Assembly: GCA_965240325.2 (NCBI GenBank)
Contig: OZ251227.1
Coordinates: forward strand, 1,488,001-1,552,000
DNA: 64,000 nt
DNA from: Rebecca billardiae RCC1528
Taxonomy: Eukaryota; Haptophyta
Direction: 5' to 3'
Shown: positions 25,259-36,668 of the stretch, piece by piece
Layout of the letters: the number at the start of each line of letters is the position of its first letter
Position numbering within the stretch: position 1 is the first letter of the stretch
Made by a program: the position numbers and the translations under genes
Notes under the pieces: model-generated
The model's input: only the letters and a program-made list of their open reading frames with translations
Databases searched by the model: none
What the model was told of the DNA's origin: nothing

Positions 25259-28200
25259 TGCCGAAGGGGGCGGCGTTGGCGCAGCCGCCGAGGCCCGCGT
25301 CGTTGCACGCGTACGCCGCGCTGCCCTCGCGCGCGTGCTGCGCGCGCGTGCTCGTCTCGCGCCGCGCCGTCGGATGGACGAGCAGCGAAGGCCTGTCTAG
25401 CAACACGCCCGCGCGCCTCGGCCGCTTCTGCTGACGGTCGAGAACGTAGCAGTACTCGTCGCCGAGCTGGCGGCCGGAGAGGTAGGTCGCGGCGCCGAGC
25501 GCGCCGTCGCAGCGCACGGGCTCGCACACGTCCGCGCACGCGAGCTGGCCCTCGCCCAGCGGCGAGGGCGCGAAGGGCGCGCCCAGCACGTGCACGCGCG
25601 TGCTCGGGCCGCAGCCGCTCAGCGCGAGACGCACGCCGCCGTCCGCGCTCGGGCGCAGCTCGGCGAGCGCCGTCGGCTGCGGCGTGGAGAGCTCGAGCAG
25701 CGCCGAGGGCAGGCTCGCCCAGACGCGCGGCGCGTCCGCCGCCTCCCCCGCCGCCGCCTCCGCCGGCCGCGGCGCCACCGTCACCTCGGCGCTCACGCCG
25801 CCGCCATCGGGCCCGCCGCCCGCCGCCCAAAAGACATAGCGACCTGCGCGCAGCCCCGTGGCACGGAGCGCGCCGCCCTGCGCGCGCACGTGCGCGGAGA
25901 CGTCGCGCACGGGCACGCCGCCGGCGCGCACCTCGACCGCGGCCCACTGCCGCGCGCGCGCCGCGCCCGCCGCCGCGCCCGCCCCCGCCTCTTCGGCGGC
26001 GAGCGCGGCAGGAGCCAACGGCACGCAGATCGGCTCGGGCGCGCCTTCCACAGCCTGCTCAAAAACCACCTGCTCGCGCGGCGCGAGCGGCGGCGGCGCG
26101 CCGAGCTCGAAGGTCTGCACGAGCTCGCCCGCGCGCGCGCTGAGCCCGACGACCCCCGCGAGCGCGCCCAGCCGCACCTCGCCCGCCGCGTCCGTGCTCA
26201 GCGTCGCCTCGACCGCGTCGGCGCGGTGCAGCGCGCGGCTGCGCAGCCGCACGGTGAGCGCGCGCCGCGGCACCGGCTCGCCCGACTTGCCGAGCAGGGC
26301 GAGGCGGTAGCCGCTGCCGGGCACGTGGCGCAGGTAGAGCGCGGCGGTGGCCGGCGCGGCGTGCATCGTCGCCAGCGCCACCTCCTCCTCCGCGCTCAGC
26401 TCCGCCGTGCGCTGCTCGCTGAGCACGCGCACGCGCGCGCCCACCTTGAGACGCACCGCGCGCGCGTCCGCCGGGAGCCGGAGCTCGACGACGGACTCGG
26501 CGTCGTCGGAGGGGGCGAGGGGCTCGCGCCGCTTGGCCGTGACCTCGCGCCCGTCGGTCGTCGTCACCTCCACGTGCGCCTCCTCCAGCAGCGACACCGA
26601 CGCCGCCGCGCCGTCGATGCTCAGCCCGAGCCGCAGCAGCGCGCTTGCCCGCTCGGCGCCCAGCAGGGACTGCCGCTCGACCAGCCAGGACGCGCGCAGC
26701 TCGTACCGCTCCGGGCGGAGGTGGACGGCGCTGACGACGGCGAGCTCGCCGTCGGTGAGCAGCACGGGCACGCGCCCCGGCCGCGTCGAGAAGGGCAGCG
26801 TGATCGAGCCGTCCGCCCCCGCGCCGTACGTCTTGCCGCCGCCCGCGCCCCCGAGCGTCAGGCTGGCGCGCGCGCACGGCGCGCCGCACTCGTCGAGCAC
26901 GGCCACGGACAGCCCCGCGGCGCTCGGCCGCGCGGCGCAGCGCAGGTCGCCGCGGCGCACGAGGGCGCGGCTCGCGCGCCGCCCGCCGAGCAGCTCGACC
27001 ACGTACGTGCCCGGCGCCTCGCACTCCGGCAGCGAGATCGCGATCTCGTGCCGCAGCATCGGAGGGTGCGCGTACGTAAGGACGCGCTCCGCGCCCGCGG
27101 CGAGACCGTCCAAGTCCATGGCGGCGTCGAGCTGCGCGCCGGGCGCGGCGGCGTGCGCGTCGAACCACGCGGGCACGTGCACGCGGAACACGCGCACGCG
27201 CAGGCTCGGCACGTTCTTCAGCGCCACGCGCAGCGACACCGGCCCGCTGCGCCCAAAGCGGCTCGGGTTGGCCGGCAGCAGCTCGAGGTCGACGCGCTCG
27301 CGCAGGCACGCCGCGGCGGCCGCGCCGAGCACGTCGGCCCAGCCGCCGTCGGTCGCGCCGCCGAGGAGCTTGACCTCGGCGCGCGTGCGCGCGAGCCAGC
27401 GCTCGTCCACCAGCGCGCCGAGCTCCGCGCCCACCGCCTCGCCCTCCGCGCCCTCCGCGCCGAGCAGCGTGCGCACGCACGGGCCGAGCACGCGGAGGTC
27501 GTCCTGGGGCGCGCCGAGCCCGAGCGCGTCGACGAAGGCCGGCGGCGGCGCGCTGGGCACGGGGCCGGCGCCGGCGCCGCCGGCGCCGCCGGCCGCCGCG
27601 TGCTGCTTGCGCTGCTCCACCTGCGGGTTCACGCTCGCGCCGCCCGCGGGCCTCGGCAGCGCCAGGTACGCCAGCACGCGCGCGCGCTCGACCGCGCCCG
27701 CGCGCACGTCGCACGCGAGCCGGTGGAAGAGGGCGAGCGAGCGGTGCGGCGCGAAGGCGGGCGGGAGCGGCTCGAGGAGGCGGAGCACCGCGTCCAGGTA
27801 CGCCGCGCGCGCCGCGCCGTCCCCCTCCACGTCGACGTGCGCCGCCGGGCGCAGCCTCGCCACCGCGAGCTCGACGCGGATCGGGTGGTCGCGCAGCTCG
27901 GGCCGCAGACCGACCAGCGCGTCGAGCGCGTCCGCGGTGAGGTGGCGGTGGACGTCGAGCGCGCCGAAGCCGGCCGAGCTCTTCTCGCCCAGCTCCGCCG
28001 CGATCGCCTCGACCAGGTGCGGCAGGCTCGCCGCCGCGGCGGGCGGCTCGTACCCCGCGCGCCGGAGGTAGGCGAGGCGGCGCGGCGCGTCGAGCGCGCG
28101 CGGGTCGACGAGCCGGAGGCCCCACGGCGTGAGGTCGTCGTCGAAGGCGTAGTGCCCGCGCTGGACGGCGGCGTTGACGAGCGCCTCCTCGTCGAGCAGG

Positions 28201-28568
28201 GCCTGGTCCAGCGCGTTCGGGTGCTGCGCCGCGGCCGCCTCCGCCTCGGGCGCGTGGTGGTCGTAGCTCACGCCGAGCTCGCGGATCAGCGCCGGCGCGT
28301 GGGTGGCGAGGTCGGCGCTGGCCTTGAGGAGCTGCTGGCGCCGGTGCACGCGCTTGTACGGGGCCTTCTTCCGCGGGTCGGGCCGCCCGTCGCTCGGCCA
28401 GCTCGCCAGGATCGCGTCCACGGCCGCGAGGTCGCCGCGGTGCTGCGCGTCAATCGCGCGCCAGTAGAGCTGCTCCTCGCTGCCCGCGACGAGAGAGTCG
28501 ATGACGGACGCGCGGTCGTCGGCGAGGGCGAGGGACTCGAGCTGCTCGATGCTGGTCGAAGGCGTCAT
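21861..28568 (-). CDS. Very large macroglobulin-like conserved protein (2235 aa)
   Basis: Single-exon frame from ATG 28568. Residues around 430-720 contain beta-rich segments reminiscent of alpha-2-macroglobulin MG domains: PVSLRVALKNVPSLRVRVF, a GTYVVELLGGRRASRALVRR strand pair, then GDLRC and LSVAVLDECGAPC. The N-terminus is helical with no clear signal peptide. A linker near residue 1500 has seven Gln in a row (genomic about 24043-24067) followed by a Trp-rich segment. The C-terminus is strikingly conserved-looking: GFWKLDLELFFSQQPFFGEG, then AYVKCYARYRDGGAVRFFKD and GTFDYATLSTDELERVQRFA. I recall similar C-termini in uncharacterised proteins of oomycetes and amoebae. No thioester Cys-Gly-Glu-Gln motif is present, so it is not a classical protease trap. 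Function unknown. Confidence 0.75.
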
Positions 28569-28946
28569 CGCAAGGGATTGGGCGGGGCGGTGTCGTTCGG
28601 CGGACGGACGCGGGACTCGGGGTTCGGGTGGAGCGCGTGGGCGATCTCGGCGTCGGCGGGTCGGGCGGACGTGGGAGGCGTCGACCGGTCCCGAAGTCCG
28701 GGTCCGGAGCAAGCGACCGGATTTCTCAGCGGAAATAAGCTGTCAAAGTCGAAAGTCACGTTTGCGCGAACAATCATTGCCCAATAATATGCTGCACCCA
28801 CAATCATGATTAGACTAAATTCGAGCGCGGGCAGGCCAAGTCTTGAGCGGGCGCGGACGCCGGGTGGACGCGGGCGCCATCGCGGAAGACGAGGTGTTTG
28901 CCACTGGCCACCGGGTTGCGCCCAGCCCCTCTTGGCCGGGGCGGCG
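28569..28946. promoter_or_regulatory. Bidirectional intergenic region, macroglobulin-like and Bro1 genes
   Basis: These 378 bp separate the two divergent ATGs (28568 on minus, 28947 on plus). A short AT-richer island at about 28735-28820 (AATAAGCTGTCAAAG, CAATAATATG) stands out against GC-rich flanks and is the likeliest core promoter area. No TATA consensus can be assigned to one gene. Confidence 0.4.
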
Positions 28947-31900
28947 ATGCTCGCCCTTCCGCTCAAGCAGACCAAGCCGGTGGACTGGGAGAAGCTGCTC
29001 CACCGCTTCGTGGCGCAGAACTACTCGGAGGAGGTGCGCCGGGCCATCGCTCCCGCGGTCGGGGTGGGCGCGGCCCCAGCTGACGCGGCCCGCGCTTGCC
29101 GCGCGGCGGCCGCGCGCAGGTCGCGGAGAAGCATGCGCGGCGCTTCGAGGAGGTGCACGAGCTGCGCACCAAGGTAGCGGCCACGTCGTCGCTCACCGAG
29201 AAGAATTCGCCGACGTACAAGGAGACGCTCATCAAGTGCGCGCCGCGCGCCGCGCGCCGCGGCGCGCGCCCGAATCGGCGCGCGCCGACGCGGCCGCGCG
29301 CGCCCTTCCCCCGGGCAGGTACCACGCGGTGCTCCACTCGATGAGCTCGCGCTTCGGCGCCTCGGCCGAGGCCCACGGCCGAGAGAACGTGCGCGCCGCC
29401 TGCTGCTCGCCGCCTCCCCGCCTCCCCCTCCGAGCGCGGCGCGCGCTCCGGGGGCGTGCGCGCGCGCGCGCTCAGAGCGCGCCACGGCGCGCGCGCGCGG
29501 CTGCGGGCGGTCTCGGCGCGCAGATGAACGTGTCGTTCGAGTGGAAGGACTCGTTCTACGCCTCGTTCAAGTCCGCGCAGTACGACATCCGGTACGAGCG
29601 CGCCGCGGTGCTGTGGAACCTCGCGGCCGTGTACTCGTTCCAGGGCACGATGACAAAGCGCGACGACTCTGAAGGCATCAAGCGCGCGTGCCACCTGTTC
29701 CAGCAGGCGGCGGGCGTGATCGGCGTGGTCGCCGAGGTCGCGCGCGCGTGCGAGTGGGAGGCGTGCACCGTCGACCTCTCCACCGACTCGCTCGAGGCGA
29801 TGCAGCAGCTGATGCTCGCGCAGGCGCAGAAGTGCTTCTACGAGAAGGCCGAGCAGGACGGCATGCGCGAGAGCATCATCGCAAAGGTGGCGCAGCAGGC
29901 GGCGGCGATCTACGAGGACGTGCTCGTGCGCATGCGCACGCCCAAGCTCAAGAACAACCTGGACAAGGGCTGGCCGCAGGTCGCCGAGTGGCAGTCGCTC
30001 TACTTTTGCGCGGCCGCGCACTGGCACGCGTCCGCAGAGCACCTCGCTCTCCACCAGTACGGCCTGCAGGTCGGCCGGCTGACGGTGGCGAACGAGCGGC
30101 TGCAGAGCCTGCTCAAGCTGGCGCGCGGCGCGCCCGCCGACGTGCTCGAGCGGTACACGAGCATGGCCAAGAAGGTCTCCGCCAAGCACGCCGAGGCCGC
30201 GCGCGACAACGACACGGCGTACAATGAGCTCGTGCCAAAGCAGGGCGCGCTGCCGCCCATCGAGGGGAAGGCGTTCGCCAAGATCACCGCGCCGCCCGAG
30301 CTCGAGCCGCGCGCGCCGGCGGAGGACCCGTTCCGCGAGCTCGTCCCCTTCGAGGTGATGCAGGAGGCCTCGATCTTCACCTCGCGCGTCGACGACGCGG
30401 TGCGCGACATCAAGGAGGCGGCGCACGCGCACGCGTCGATTGTGAGCGCCGAGCTCGAGGCGATGGACCTGCCGCAGGCGCTGCAGGCGTGCGAGACGGA
30501 CAACGACATCCCGGCGAAGCTGCGCATCGAGATCGAGCGCGTGCAGCGCGCCGGCGGCTCCGCCGCGCTCGCCGCCGCGATCAAGCAGCTCGGCACCCTC
30601 TCCGAGGACGCGCGCTCGCTCTCGCTCTCGGTGGAGAGCGTGCTCGAGGTCGAGGCGGGCGCGGACGCGCAGCTCAGCGCCGTGCACGGCGGCCGGTACA
30701 GCGCGCTGCCCTCGTCCGCGCTGACGGCGGAGCTCGGCGCGGACCTGGGCGCGCTGCGCGCCAAGCTGGACAACGCCGCCGCCGCCGACGCCGAGCTCGC
30801 CGGCCGCTTCGCCTCGAAGAAGGAGGCGCTGCGGATCCTCGAGCTGCCTGTCGACACGCTCGCGCAGCAGGTGCCGCGCGCGGGCGACTCGAACGGCGGC
30901 ACCAAGCTCGCCGACCTGCAGTGCACGCGTGACCTGTCCGCGCTGCTCGACCAGCTCGACGCGCTGCGCGCCGAGCGCGACCGCCTCGTCGCCGACGCGC
31001 GCGAGCACGCCTCGCGCGAGGACATCACCAACGCCCTCGTGCACCGGGGGGACAGGCCGGCAGCGCAGGTGCGCGCACCGCACGCGCGCACCGCACGCGC
31101 ACGCGCGCGCCGCGCCGTGTGCGACCGCCCGGCCCCGCCCGGCCCCGCAGCGCACCGCCCACTCGTGCCCCGCCCGCGCACCCGCCGTGGCCCGCCCCGC
31201 GCTGTGCTAGATCCACGAGGAGGCGCTCGAGAAGTACGACGTGATGCTCGCGCGCGCCGCGTGCATGCTGGACGAGCAGGCCGCGCTGCTGGGCGCGATC
31301 CACCGCGAGAACGACGCGTTCACGCACGCGCGCATCGCCGAGGGCGCGAACAGCCGGCGCGAGGACCTGTTCCGCGCGCTGAACGGCGCGGTCGGCGCGT
31401 ACGACGACATGTCGACCCAGCTCTCCGAGGGCGTGGCGTTCTACACCGGCATCATGGACCGGCTGGCCGACCTGCAGCAGCGCGTGACTGACTTGGCGGA
31501 GGCGCGCGCCATCGAGCGACGCGAGCTGCTCGCGCAGGCCAGCGCGCCGCCGCCGCCGCCGCCGGCGAGCATGGCCGTGCCAGCGTGCGGCGCGCAGCCG
31601 GCGTGGGCGATGGCGGCGGCCGCCGCGCCCGCGCCGCCCGTGCACCACACGCCGAACGGCGCGTACCCGGGGCAGCCTGCGCATGGCGCGGCCGCGGCCG
31701 GCGGCGGCGCCGGGGCAGGCGGCGGCGGCGGCTCGCCGTATGCGCCCAGGCCTCATCAGCCGCTGCCGGCGCACGCGCAGCCGCAGCCGCAGCAGTACGC
31801 GCCGCCTCAGCACTCGGCGCCGATGCCGCAGCCGATGGCGCAGCCACTGGCGCACGCGTACGCATCGCATGCGCCCTCGCCACAGCCGCCGCACGCGTGG

Positions 31901-32143
31901 GCCGCGGCGGCGCCGCCACCACCGCAGCACCAGCCGTCGTGGCCCGCCGCGAGCGCAGCGCAGCCCCCGCCGCCGCCGATGCAGCAGCAGCCGCTGCCGC
32001 AGCACTACGCGCCGCCGCCGTCGATGCACGCGCCCAACGGCGGCGGCGCGCCGCCACCGCCGCCCGCGTCCGAGCCGCTGTCCCCAGACATGCTCAAGGC
32101 GCTCGAGCTCTCGCGCATCACGCACGCAGAGGAGATGTCGCGC

Positions 32144-32192
<49 letters not shown>

Positions 32193-32623
32193 GCGGCATG
32201 GGAGGCAGCGGCTACAGCACCAGCTATGCCGCCCCGCCGGTGCCACCGGCCAGCTTCGCGCTACCCGCGCCAGCGGCGCAACCGCCGCCGGCGAGTCATG
32301 CGCCCCGCAGCTACGCGCAGCCGCCGCCAATCCCGTACTCGGGCGCGCAGGTACAGGCCCCGCCGCCGCCGCCGCCGCCGCACGTCAGCGCTGCGCCGCC
32401 GCCGCCGTCCTCGCTGTACGGGGCGCCAGTGCCGCCGTCGCAGATGCAGCCGCCGGCACGGTACGGAATGCCCGCCCCGCCGCCGCCATTCCAGCCGCCG
32501 GGTGGCGCTGGCTCGGCGCTCAACCCGGTGACCGCGCTCAACCCCGCGCCGATGGTGCGGCCATCACCCGCGTATGCACCCGCGCCTCCTCCGCCACCGT
32601 TTCATCATGGCGCCGGCTTTTGA
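28947..32623 (+). CDS. PDCD6IP: Bro1-domain protein of the ALIX/PDCD6IP family, five exons
   Basis: Exons 28947-29033, 29120-29235, 29319-29388, 29524-31068 and 31211-32623 join in frame to 1076 residues; introns 29034-29119, 29236-29318, 29389-29523 and 31069-31210 are GT-AG. The N-terminus MLALPLKQTKPVDWEKLLHR opens a Bro1 domain, followed by MNVSFEWKDSFYASF and the boomerang-core helix YERAAVLWNLAAVYSF, then CHLFQQAAGVIGVV and AQAQKCFYEKA. A helical V-like domain spans about residues 370-760 and ends with GAIHRENDAFTHAR. The last 300 residues are Pro/Gln/Gly-rich, with one Gly run near 32145-32197. ALIX bridges ESCRT-I and ESCRT-III in multivesicular body sorting, cytokinesis and membrane repair. 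Exon boundaries restore conserved Bro1 sequence at each junction. Confidence 0.9.
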
Positions 32624-32657
32624 GGACTCCTAATAATGATAGCACCGCGCGCGGGCC

Positions 32658-32700
<43 letters not shown>

Positions 32701-32879
32701 AGAGAGAGCTAGAGAGAGAGAGAGAGTATGCGGCCCGCGTTGCAGGCGGGCGGCGGCCGCCAACTGTCACCGCCCATGTTGATGTAAGTGATTAGTGTCT
32801 AGTGAAGCCGTCGTAACCGATTATCATTATAGGCGGCGGATATATTATATTTTATTAACGCGCGGGTATCATATATGTC
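32624..32879. repeat. (AG)n microsatellite and AT-rich spacer
   Basis: AG dinucleotides at about 32659-32698 and 32701-32727 are interrupted by CTAGAGAG. AT-rich sequence follows. No gene. Confidence 0.85.
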
Positions 32880-33304
32880 TTACTTGATATGCGCGCACTG
32901 CATCAGCACAATATATAATACGAGCATCGGGAGCAACCTCGCGGCCTCGCGAGTCGCGAGCGACCGCCCGCCCGGCCCGGCGGGAAGGACAAAAAGCCCA
33001 CGAATAATTTCAGGGGTCGCGCCCTTGACGGCTGTCGGTCGGTCGCGCGACGAGCGGCTAGCGTGCGGCACAAGCAAACGAAGCAGCGCCCGAATGCTGG
33101 TGGCAAACGGCATCGTCCCGCTGTCCCGCGGGGCGCGCGCCTCACGCACGCCGCGGAGAGGGGCTTGGGTCGGGACGCCCCGCGCGGCGGCTGCGTGCCC
33201 TGTGAGACGTGCGCTGCGCTTTGGGCCGGGCCGTGTGGCGCCAGGCGTTGTCTTCGCCGAGCCGCCTACGGCCGCCGCGTGCGTGCGGGAACCGAGCGAC
33301 GTGT
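32880..33304. other. Intergenic 3' region downstream of the helicase gene
   Basis: No supported gene. GC-rich frames on the minus strand are continuous with the opposite frame of the helicase gene and do not show a protein-like composition. Confidence 0.5.
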
Positions 33305-35524
33305 CTAGCGCCCTCGCCCTGGAGGCGGGCGGCGCGCCGAGGCGGAGGAAGCCTGGGCACCGCGCCCGCCCTGCCCCCCTCCTCCTCCTCCTCCGCCGTC
33401 GCCGCCTCCGCCGCCGCCGCTGCGGCGGGCGCCGCCACCGCCGCCGCGGCTGCTGCTGCCTCGCGGGGGGCGGGCGCTGCCCTGCGCGCCGCGCGAGGGG
33501 TACGCGCCCTTCCCCGGCCCGCCGCCTCCCGCGCCCCCGCCCCCGCCGCTGCGGATCCTGCTGCCGCCGCGCGGAGGCGGCGGGCGTGCTCCGCTGTGCG
33601 CGGCGCGCGATGCAGACGACGGCGCCTTGCCGAGCACGCGCAGCCCGCGCACGCCGCGCAGCCCCATCTTGCCCACGACCTGCGCCTTGAGGGCAGGCGG
33701 CTCGTCCAGCCTGGAGCAAAGGCGGGCGCGCGGCGGCGGGGGTCCGGGGCGCGGCCCGCGCGTGAGCCAGGCCGCGCAGGGGCGGCGGGTCGCGCGGCCC
33801 GGGCCGCGCGTGACAGGCGCACTCGCGGCGCGCGGCCGGCCGGCGGACGCGACGGCACGCCGAGCGGTGCGCGGTCGTGGGCGCAGCGGGCAGCCAGCCC
33901 TCCGCCCGCACCCGAGGTGGAGCGCAAACTCGTTGGCACGCTCGACCAGATCGTCCGAGGACCACTTGAGCGGCTTGCACACGCCTTTGTAGTAGCCCAG
34001 CCACGACTGGTAGGCCATCGTGGCGAGAGTGGAGCACCCTGGCCCGCCGGCGCCGCTGCCGGCGCCGTGGGCGTCGGCAGAGTCGTCCGGCTCGGCCAGC
34101 CGGCGGAGCGCCCCCGCGTACCCCGCGGGCGGCGGCCCGCCCGGCGCGCAGTAGAACGGGCTGCCCGGCGTCCATGGCTCGATCGGGAGGTCGGACAGGT
34201 CGCGGAGCAGCCGCGCCTCGGTGGTCGCGAGGAGGAGCAGCCCTGTCCCGTCCTTGCCCGCGCGCGCCGAGCGGCCGGTGCGGTGCACGTACTGCGCGCG
34301 GCTCGAGGGCGCGCCCATCTGCAGCACGAGCCGCACGTCTGGGTAGTCCACGCCGCGCGCCGACACGTCGGAGGAGAAGAGCACGGCGCTCTGCGCCGCG
34401 CGGAAGGCGGCGGACGCCTTGTCCCGCGCCTTCTGCGTCTTGCGAGAGTGGATCTCGAGGACGGGCAGCCCGGCGTCCGCCGCGAGCTGCGCGTACAGCT
34501 GGGTGAGCCGCGCGGTCGGGAAGAAGACGATACCCTTGCCAGGCCGAGCGTCGCGCTCCTCGGCCGCGCACTCCGGCTCGGAGCCCGGCTTCGTCAAGCG
34601 GCGGAGGACGCGGAGCATCGTCGGCGCGAGCTCGGCGGGCGGCAGCGTCGCCGAGAACTGCTCGAGCGCGTCCGCCGTGCGGTCCTTCCCCGCGCCGACG
34701 CAGTCGACCGTCTGGCTCGCCTCGCCCGAGCGCAGCGCGTGCCTCGCCACCTCGCGCACGTCGTCGGTGAGCGTGGCCGTGTACAGCATCGTCTGCCGCT
34801 TGGCCTTGGGCGGGAGCGCGGCGAGGATGAGGTCGAGGTCGCGCTTGAAGCCCATGTCGAGCAGCGCGTCCGCCTCGTCGAGCACGAGCGTGCGCGCCGA
34901 GCCCACCGCCTTGCCGAACCCGGGGGTGTTCTTGATGTGGTCGCACAGCCGACCGGGCGTGCTCACGAGCACCTCGCTCAGCCCGCGCGCCGCGAACCGC
35001 TTGGTCTCGCGTGCGATGGGCGTGCCGCCCACCATGCACTGCACGTTGAAGGCGGGGACCATGTGCTCCCGCAGCCGACTCGCCTCGGACGCGGTCTGCG
35101 CCGCGATCTCGCGCGTGGGGCAGAGCACGATCACGCTCGCGTACCCGCTGCGCACGGCCTCGCGCCGGCGCGCGAGCCGCTCGAGCGCGGGCACGAGGAA
35201 GGCGAGGGTCTTTCCCGTGCCCGTCTTCGCGCGCACAAGCACGTCACTCCCCTCCAGGCAGATGGGGATCGTCGCCGCCTGCACGGGGCTGCAGTACTCG
35301 TAGCCGAAGCCGTTCGCGAGCGCCTGCTGCGTCCCCGGGAGCAGCGGGAGGTCTGCAAAGCGCACGCCCGAGCGGAGGACGGAGGCGACATCGCTCGCGG
35401 TGGCCATGCCGCGCGTCGCAACGGTGCGCATGCCGGCCTTGCGAACGTGCAGCCGCGCGGCGAGCGTCAGCTGGGACCCGATGAGGGCGACGACGATGCG
35501 ACGGGCATGGCGCTGGATCGGCAT
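33305..35524 (-). CDS. DEAD-box ATP-dependent RNA helicase, probably organellar
   Basis: Two exons, 35524-33912 and 33710-33305, 672 residues; the 201-bp intron is GT-AG and joins HLG to LDEPPALKAQVVGKMGLRGV. Motifs in order: Q motif (FGYEYCSPVQAATIP, residues 73-87), motif I AKTGTGKT (99-106), PTREIAAQ (136-143), TPGRL (189-193), DEAD (216-219), TAT (249-251), then C-domain HSRKTQ, SSDVSARGVDYPDV and YVHRTGRSARAGKDG. The N-terminus MPIQRHARRIVVALIGSQLT is basic and amphipathic, suggesting mitochondrial or plastid import. The C-tail is Gly/Arg/Ser-rich with RGG-like repeats, typical of RNA-binding tails in MSS116-like helicases. It should unwind or remodel RNA. In-frame Met32 and Met40 are alternative starts. 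Confidence 0.92.
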   Translation of the reverse strand: MPIQRHARRIVVALIGSQLTLAARLHVRKAGMRTVATRGMATASDVASVLRSGVRFADLPLLPGTQQALANGFGYEYCSPVQAATIPICLEGSDVLVRAKTGTGKTLAFLVPALERLARRREAVRSGYASVIVLCPTREIAAQTASEASRLREHMVPAFNVQCMVGGTPIARETKRFAARGLSEVLVSTPGRLCDHIKNTPGFGKAVGSARTLVLDEADALLDMGFKRDLDLILAALPPKAKRQTMLYTATLTDDVREVARHALRSGEASQTVDCVGAGKDRTADALEQFSATLPPAELAPTMLRVLRRLTKPGSEPECAAEERDARPGKGIVFFPTARLTQLYAQLAADAGLPVLEIHSRKTQKARDKASAAFRAAQSAVLFSSDVSARGVDYPDVRLVLQMGAPSSRAQYVHRTGRSARAGKDGTGLLLLATTEARLLRDLSDLPIEPWTPGSPFYCAPGGPPPAGYAGALRRLAEPDDSADAHGAGSGAGGPGCSTLATMAYQSWLGYYKGVCKPLKWSSDDLVERANEFALHLGCGRRAGCPLRPRPRTARRAVASAGRPRAASAPVTRGPGRATRRPCAAWLTRGPRPGPPPPRARLCSRLDEPPALKAQVVGKMGLRGVRGLRVLGKAPSSASRAAHSGARPPPPRGGSRIRSGGGGGAGGGGPGKGAYPSRGAQGSARPPRGSSSRGGGGGARRSGGGGGGDGGGGGGGGQGGRGAQASSASARRPPPGRGR

Positions 35525-35660
35525 CGTGGCTTCCGATCGAGGCCTCGAGGCGGGCCGGAAGGGTATTCGGGCCTTTTTTGGTTTTGGCGGGCGTGACGAC
35601 GCTTCCGTTTGACCCGGACTCCGGAGCGCCGGTCCGGGAGTCAGCCACGTCAGCGCAGTC
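35525..35660. promoter_or_regulatory. 136-bp bidirectional promoter region
   Basis: It lies between divergent ATGs of the helicase (35524, minus) and the signal-peptide membrane protein (35661, plus). It contains GGGCCTTTTTTGGTTTTGG at about 35570-35588 and a GGACTCCGGAGCGCCGGTCC imperfect palindrome at about 35615-35634. No canonical TATA box is seen. Confidence 0.45.
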
Positions 35661-36668
35661 ATGGCGGCCGTCGGACGACGCCTGGTGCTCATCGTGATCG
35701 TGCTGTGCATCGCAGCATGCAGCGCGAGTGCGCGCTCGAGGCCCACCTGGGTGGACGACCTTCTTGACCCGCTGCCCGTGGTATCGCAGGTGAAGACGGT
35801 ATGGCACCTCTTCAGGAACGAGAAGGCGCAGGCGATCGCGACGCAGGACCGGTTCACCAAGCGCTGCCCTGGGATGAGCCAGCTGCGCTCTCTGTTCGAG
35901 GCGCTCGAGGGCGACACGCAGTCAGCCAGGCAGACACAGGAGGACTTTCTCAACCAGCCCAGCGAGTTTGTCAAGAACTTCATCGCGAGGGAGAGCATCA
36001 AGGAGGCGGAGGTGCTGGGGCTCTCGCTCAAGAATCAGGCGCTGCTCGAGCTCGAGCGGCTGATGGACGACGCGGTACGCAGGCTGCCCACGCAGTCCAA
36101 GGTGTTCTTCATGCAGGCGGCGCAGGCGTTCACCACCATGTGTCTCGTCTGGGCCATCTTCCGCAGCTCGAGCCTGCGCGAAGTGCTGCTGACCGCGGCC
36201 AAGGCGCTCGCATGCATCACGGTGCTGATCGTTCTCGACGTGTGCCTGACCGCCGCCCTCGAGGAGATCCATCACGACTTCGACGCCGCACCGCGCGGGG
36301 CATGCTGCGAGTGCCCGCAGCCGCTCTCGCCCGTGCGCCGGGCGACCGCAGCCGCGGCAGCCGCGACAACCTTGGCGACGGACGCTGCCACAGCCCTGTC
36401 GGACAAGCTGGTGGCTGTCAACCCGGCACTTGCGCCCTCGCCCCCGCCCACTCGAGCGAGCAGCAGCAGCATTGGCGCCACAGCCTGGAGCATATCCGCG
36501 TTGAGCGAGGGCGGCAGTGAGCCTGGCGTTCCTCCGCCCGCGGATCACGCCTCGACCGGCGCGAAAGCGGCGGCTGATGCTGCAAGGCCAGCCGCTCACG
36601 GGCATGGCGCTGTTCGGAGAAGTAGCAGCAGCAGCTTCAGCGGCCTGCGGTTGCGGGGAGCTAGATGA
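35661..36668 (+). CDS. Secretory-pathway membrane protein of unknown function
   Basis: 335 residues, single exon. Residues 1-24 (AAVGRRLVLIVIVLCIAACS core) form a clear signal peptide. A helical stretch around residues 50-150 is followed by two hydrophobic segments near 155-170 (FTTMCLVWAIFRSS) and 176-195 (ALACITVLIVLDVCL), so one or two membrane spans are likely. The C-terminal 120 residues are Ala/Ser/Pro-rich low complexity. I recognise no family. The first Met after the helicase intergenic region is used; the codon context GTCATGG is good. Confidence 0.7.
   Translation: MAAVGRRLVLIVIVLCIAACSASARSRPTWVDDLLDPLPVVSQVKTVWHLFRNEKAQAIATQDRFTKRCPGMSQLRSLFEALEGDTQSARQTQEDFLNQPSEFVKNFIARESIKEAEVLGLSLKNQALLELERLMDDAVRRLPTQSKVFFMQAAQAFTTMCLVWAIFRSSSLREVLLTAAKALACITVLIVLDVCLTAALEEIHHDFDAAPRGACCECPQPLSPVRRATAAAAAATTLATDAATALSDKLVAVNPALAPSPPPTRASSSSIGATAWSISALSEGGSEPGVPPPADHASTGAKAAADAARPAAHGHGAVRRSSSSSFSGLRLRGAR

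Noticed and set aside
22051-28787. Plus-strand frames opposite the macroglobulin-like gene
   Set aside because: Low-complexity Arg/Ala translations without start context or domains.
32880-35039. Long minus-strand frame overlapping the helicase in another phase
   Set aside because: No motifs; the helicase frame holds all DEAD-box motifs.
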